From Lachnospiraceae bacterium UBA4364 (GTDB lineage Bacteria; Bacillota; Clostridia; Lachnospirales; Lachnospiraceae): a stretch of 64,000 nt of DNA. This document shows positions 61,101-64,000 of the stretch, in pieces. The stretch is from NCBI GenBank assembly GCA_002393955.1, contig DGSK01000005.1, positions 1 through 64,000 of the forward strand, given 5' to 3'. The notes below the pieces were generated by a model. It was not told where the DNA came from. It searched no databases and saw nothing but the letters and a program-made list of their open reading frames with translations. The stretch's first letter is position 1, and every line of letters begins with the position of its first letter. The translations under genes were made by a program, and so were the position numbers.

Positions 61101-61880
61101 TTAATCTGAGCCCACCACCTTGCCGTTGGTCGGTGCATACTGATATATGCTGTATCCCGAAACTTCTGCCACGCGCCTGAAAGCATAATGTCCGAATGGA
61201 CGCTTGGGTTTTCTGTCCGACGGGAGCACCAGATACTCAGTACCTGTATGAATGCATTCCTGCTCCAGCGCTGAGAAATCCGCTATCTCACTGCTCATAA
61301 GCATGAAAAACTGCGCAGGCCGGTCTGATGTCACCACGCTGTACCCATACGGCATTACAATATCCGCATCATACTGCCTCACATAGGGAAGAAATTCCTC
61401 TGTAAAAGCCACATGGATCACTTTTTCATCGGAAATATCATGAAGCCTGTCCACAACTTCCACTACCTCTGTCGGCATGCGGTATACATTTGAAAGATTG
61501 GTCAGATCGTCATCCTCTATGGATGTGGATATGAACTCGCCTCCGAAAAAAAGCACCACAAGTACAAGCGTAACACCGCTTAAGGTATGTTCCCTTATAA
61601 GCTTGCTGGCCACATAGCCCAGGCCTATTCCTATTGGAAGCATCCAGAAAAGCTGCCAATATGTTTCACCATTAATAAACTTTGTGTAGATATAATAGAC
61701 AGGAGGCAGGAATATTCCCAGCAAAAGTAGCGCACTGACGTCCACCAGTATGGTACGTGTTCCTGAATTCTTTTCGGTCACGGCAATATAGATCAGTCCC
61801 ACGAAAAAGATGATCATTATCACACCGCTTCCACTGTACCGGGAGTATGCTGTAAAAATACCATTAAGTATCTCTGCCAT
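61101..61880 (-). CDS. Membrane protein with extracellular C-terminal domain, unknown
   Basis: 259 aa with three or four membrane segments in the first 115 residues, then an extracellular alpha/beta domain of about 140 residues with EEFLPYVRQYDADIVMPYGYSV. GAGG precedes the ATG. I recognise no family. Together with the polytopic gene to its right (68-nt gap) it may form a unit; the extracellular part resembles the C-terminal domains of the other GT-C-like proteins of this window. Confidence 0.6.
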   Translation of the reverse strand: MAEILNGIFTAYSRYSGSGVIMIIFFVGLIYIAVTEKNSGTRTILVDVSALLLLGIFLPPVYYIYTKFINGETYWQLFWMLPIGIGLGYVASKLIREHTLSGVTLVLVVLFFGGEFISTSIEDDDLTNLSNVYRMPTEVVEVVDRLHDISDEKVIHVAFTEEFLPYVRQYDADIVMPYGYSVVTSDRPAQFFMLMSSEIADFSALEQECIHTGTEYLVLPSDRKPKRPFGHYAFRRVAEVSGYSIYQYAPTNGKVVGSD

Positions 61881-61948
61881 TATGAACCTCTTTCATAACT
61901 ATTCACGACAGTCTGTGTCACTTGCTGATACAGCGCATAAAAGCGTGA

Positions 61949-63034
61949 TCATGTCAGGTAAAACATGATGCAGGCCACTCCCGGGATTGCCGAGAAAACC
62001 CATTTCAATAACATAACCGGTCTTTTATTCCTTACTGCCAGGAGTACGATCAGAACAATTTCCATGAAAAGCATCATAAAAACCGTGACCGTACCTATAA
62101 GAGCCGCAGCCGTATTTATTATAAAAAGCATTACGCCAAGTCCGTTTAAAGACTCGTGTGCATTATCATCATTTCCGACACTGCAGCGCTGTGATATGGT
62201 GCACAGGATCATAAAGGCATATAAAACAAAAACGCCGGCGGTTATCCCCTCACTGCTTTCTGCCAGAATCCCCTGAAACACTTCTCTGGTATATTCAGAA
62301 TATCCGCCCAGCAGGTTTATCATGCTCATTATCATCATAAAAACAGGAACTTTCCTTATATTCCCATCAAAAAGCCTTACGGCGATCTCCTTATATATTA
62401 TGCATGAAACGATGCCAAGAAAAACGGGCATAACCGTATGTGCTATGATCAGCACATGAAGTCCGCTTACATTAGAAAGCATGGCAACAAACATAGGATA
62501 AGGAGAGACTATGTCCTTTAACAGATGGCCGCCCGCCATTCCCGTATAAGGATAGACCACATACATTTCACCACCGGATGAGGCAGCGACAGCATCAGCT
62601 ATCCAGGCCGCATCGTCAGTGTAGGATCTCGCCGCAAACAATGAAAGAAAAAGCTGCAAGGCAAAAACCACGCCAAAAACCAGCCAGACTGCAGCATCTC
62701 CAAGCTTAAATCCTTCAAAAGATGAAAGGCGAAAATACATAGTTACGGTCCTGGTCGCAAAAGCATATGTGATTATGATAACTGACGCAATACAGAACAC
62801 CGTCATTACCATCATTACAGTTACGGTCATGAAAACAAGACTTTTATGCATTAAAATGCAGGGAACCGCACAGACTTCAAAAACAGCGAACATAAGAAAC
62901 AGTCCGCAAAGATATATCTCCATCAGGGATTTGTCCCTTCTTTTTATGAATTCAGAAGGAACAATCCCCGAAACAGCCGGAAAGATAACCAGCCATATTA
63001 TGAGATTTATTATTGTCGCAGGACCTAAAGTCAA
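61949..63034 (-). CDS. Polytopic membrane protein (DUF6077-like)
   Basis: About 361 aa with 9-10 membrane segments. After two N-terminal helices it has RSYTDDAAWIADAVAASSGG and GGHLLKDIVSPYPMFVAMLSNVSG, which resemble the DUF6077 family of Firmicute membrane proteins near glycan genes. The start is probably the TTG at 63034, one base after the manC stop, with GAGGAG 10 nt upstream; a TTG 14 codons further upstream is an alternative. Function unknown; GT-C-like transfer is a guess. Confidence 0.6.
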   Translation of the reverse strand: MTLGPATIINLIIWLVIFPAVSGIVPSEFIKRRDKSLMEIYLCGLFLMFAVFEVCAVPCILMHKSLVFMTVTVMMVMTVFCIASVIIITYAFATRTVTMYFRLSSFEGFKLGDAAVWLVFGVVFALQLFLSLFAARSYTDDAAWIADAVAASSGGEMYVVYPYTGMAGGHLLKDIVSPYPMFVAMLSNVSGLHVLIIAHTVMPVFLGIVSCIIYKEIAVRLFDGNIRKVPVFMMIMSMINLLGGYSEYTREVFQGILAESSEGITAGVFVLYAFMILCTISQRCSVGNDDNAHESLNGLGVMLFIINTAAALIGTVTVFMMLFMEIVLIVLLAVRNKRPVMLLKWVFSAIPGVACIMFYLT

Positions 63035-63035
63035 A

Positions 63036-64000
63036 TCAGAGATACTCCTCTCTGCCCTTGCTCCTGAGTTCCTCAAGAAGCTTCTTTATATCAGCGGTAT
63101 GTTCAGCCGAACATATAAGGGTAGCATCTTCCGTATCCACAACCACAACATCCTCCAGTCCGACCACAGCCACCAGCTTATCGCCGGCTTTAACAATAGT
63201 CCTTTTCGTAGATGTACTTTCCACATTTCCCATAAACACGTTCCCGTTTTCATCAGGGGCATTAAGCCTGCTGAGGGCCAGCCAGGACCCCACATCATCC
63301 CAGCCAAAATCTCCGGGACATACAAATATCGAATCTTCCTTTTCAAGAATACCGTAGTCAACTGACTGGGAAGGCATCGCTTCGAAAGCAGACTTGAGCA
63401 CCGCAGCCTCATCTCCGGAGCCGATCGCCGCCTCAATATCGGTAAGTCCTTTATAAACTTCAGGCATATTCTTTTCCATCGAAGCCAGGATAGCCGAAAC
63501 CTTCCATATGAACATTCCGGAATTCCAGAGATAGTCTCCCGAAGCCAGGTACTGCTTTGCCTTCTCAAGATCCGGCTTCTCAACAAATTTCTCAACCCTG
63601 CACACTCCGTCAGTATCGGAAGCCTTGTCAAACTTGATATAACCGTAACCGGTCTCAGGTGCATTCGGTGTGATTCCAAGAGTAACAAGGCGCCTTTCAC
63701 CCTCGCCCCCATCTTCCGCAGTTTCAACCGCTTTCTTAAGGATTTCCGTATATTTATCCTCGTATGCGATCTGATGGTCGCTGGGCAGGACAAGCATAAC
63801 TGCATCGCCGTATTTTCTGCGCATATATACAGCCCCCAGGCCTATGCCGGGTGCGGTATTCCTTCCCACCGGCTCACATATAACATTTTCCTTCGGAAGC
63901 TCCGGCAGCTGCTCATAAACCAGCTGTCTGTATCTCTCATTGGTGGAAACATAGATATCTTCCATATCAACTATAGGCAGGATACGCTCCACAGTATGCC
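63036..64000 (-). CDS. manC: Mannose-1-phosphate guanylyltransferase (N-terminally cut by window end)
   Basis: The visible 321 codons run to the right edge with no start, so the N-terminal GxGxRLWP-type loop is outside. Seen are EPVGRNTAPGIGLGAVY, VLPSDHQI, TPNAPETGYGYIKFD, FVEKPDLEKAKQYL, LWNSGMFIWK and FGWDDVGSW, all of the GMP/ManC pyrophosphorylase type. It makes GDP-mannose from mannose 1-phosphate and GTP. The type II isomerase domain is lacking, so a separate ManA is needed. The stop is one base before the DUF6077-like start. Confidence 0.92.
   Translation of the reverse strand, partial: HTVERILPIVDMEDIYVSTNERYRQLVYEQLPELPKENVICEPVGRNTAPGIGLGAVYMRRKYGDAVMLVLPSDHQIAYEDKYTEILKKAVETAEDGGEGERRLVTLGITPNAPETGYGYIKFDKASDTDGVCRVEKFVEKPDLEKAKQYLASGDYLWNSGMFIWKVSAILASMEKNMPEVYKGLTDIEAAIGSGDEAAVLKSAFEAMPSQSVDYGILEKEDSIFVCPGDFGWDDVGSWLALSRLNAPDENGNVFMGNVESTSTKRTIVKAGDKLVAVVGLEDVVVVDTEDATLICSAEHTADIKKLLEELRSKGREEYL

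Noticed and set aside
61101..63034. 61101 and 61949 genes as one frameshifted gene
   Set aside because: A 68-nt gap with a proper GAGG ribosome binding site separates them, and each starts and ends as an intact membrane protein.

Overview
The window looks like a chromosomal segment of a low-to-mid GC Firmicute, most likely a member of the Lachnospiraceae. It starts with the 5' end of a 16S rRNA gene (minus strand) of clostridial type. It also carries DUF5711, DUF5672 and DUF6077-like proteins, a long-form clostridial SRP RNA, and A/G-rich Shine-Dalgarno sequences with sigma-A promoters, many of extended -10 type. Nearly every gene lies on the minus strand; only three protein genes (8798, 44923, 45460) are on the plus strand. 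No genus can be named from the sequence alone.

Layout. 1-340: 16S 5' end, rRNA leader and promoter. 0.5-4.7 kb: a methyl-accepting chemotaxis protein, then galM coupled to a membrane-anchored DUF5711 protein. 4.8-8.5 kb: a pfkA-dnaX-ybaB-recR operon from one strong promoter. 8.8-35.3 kb: a large surface-glycan locus with glycosyltransferases, a UDP-HexNAc epimerase/dehydrogenase pair, an AsnB-type amidotransferase, a GtrII-type transferase, a Wzy/WaaL-like protein, a GtrB-like bactoprenol transferase, a WecE aminotransferase with a GNAT partner, two GtrA proteins (one fused to an acyltransferase), a UDP-glucuronate 4-epimerase, and a PseG-like/HAD/ATP-grasp trio. 35.3-46.2 kb: a polytopic protein, the SRP RNA gene, a Kv-type potassium channel, an HDOD signalling protein, trkH-trkA, an SGNH hydrolase, an Rpn-type PD-(D/E)XK protein, a flavin-reductase-like protein and PlsC. 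46.3-64 kb: a second glycan locus with a three-module GT2, a methyltransferase-kinase, Wzt and Wzm, RmlC, RmlA, RmlB, two GH25 muramidases, two polytopic proteins and a truncated ManC.

How the genes fit together. Sugar nucleotides predicted from the window are dTDP-4-keto-6-deoxyglucose (RmlA, RmlB), passed to RmlC or to WecE (dTDP-Fuc4N, perhaps N-acetylated by the adjacent GNAT protein); a UDP-HexNAc uronate; UDP-GalA; and GDP-mannose. The GT2 and GT4 enzymes would assemble a polymer on undecaprenyl phosphate. Export would go through Wzm/Wzt, whose Wzt has a C-terminal glycan-binding-type domain. The neighbouring methyltransferase-kinase resembles WbdD, the chain terminator of Gram-negative ABC-exported O-antigens. 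GtrA/GtrB/GtrII-type proteins and several polytopic GT-C-like proteins suggest decoration on the outer face of the membrane. The two GH25 proteins may open peptidoglycan for export or anchoring. The most striking candidate system is this O-antigen-style export and capping module in a Gram-positive. Other points of interest are the acyltransferase-GtrA fusion, the orphan PseG/HAD/ATP-grasp trio, a muramidase with a large charged cytoplasmic domain, and a possible dnaX frameshift site.
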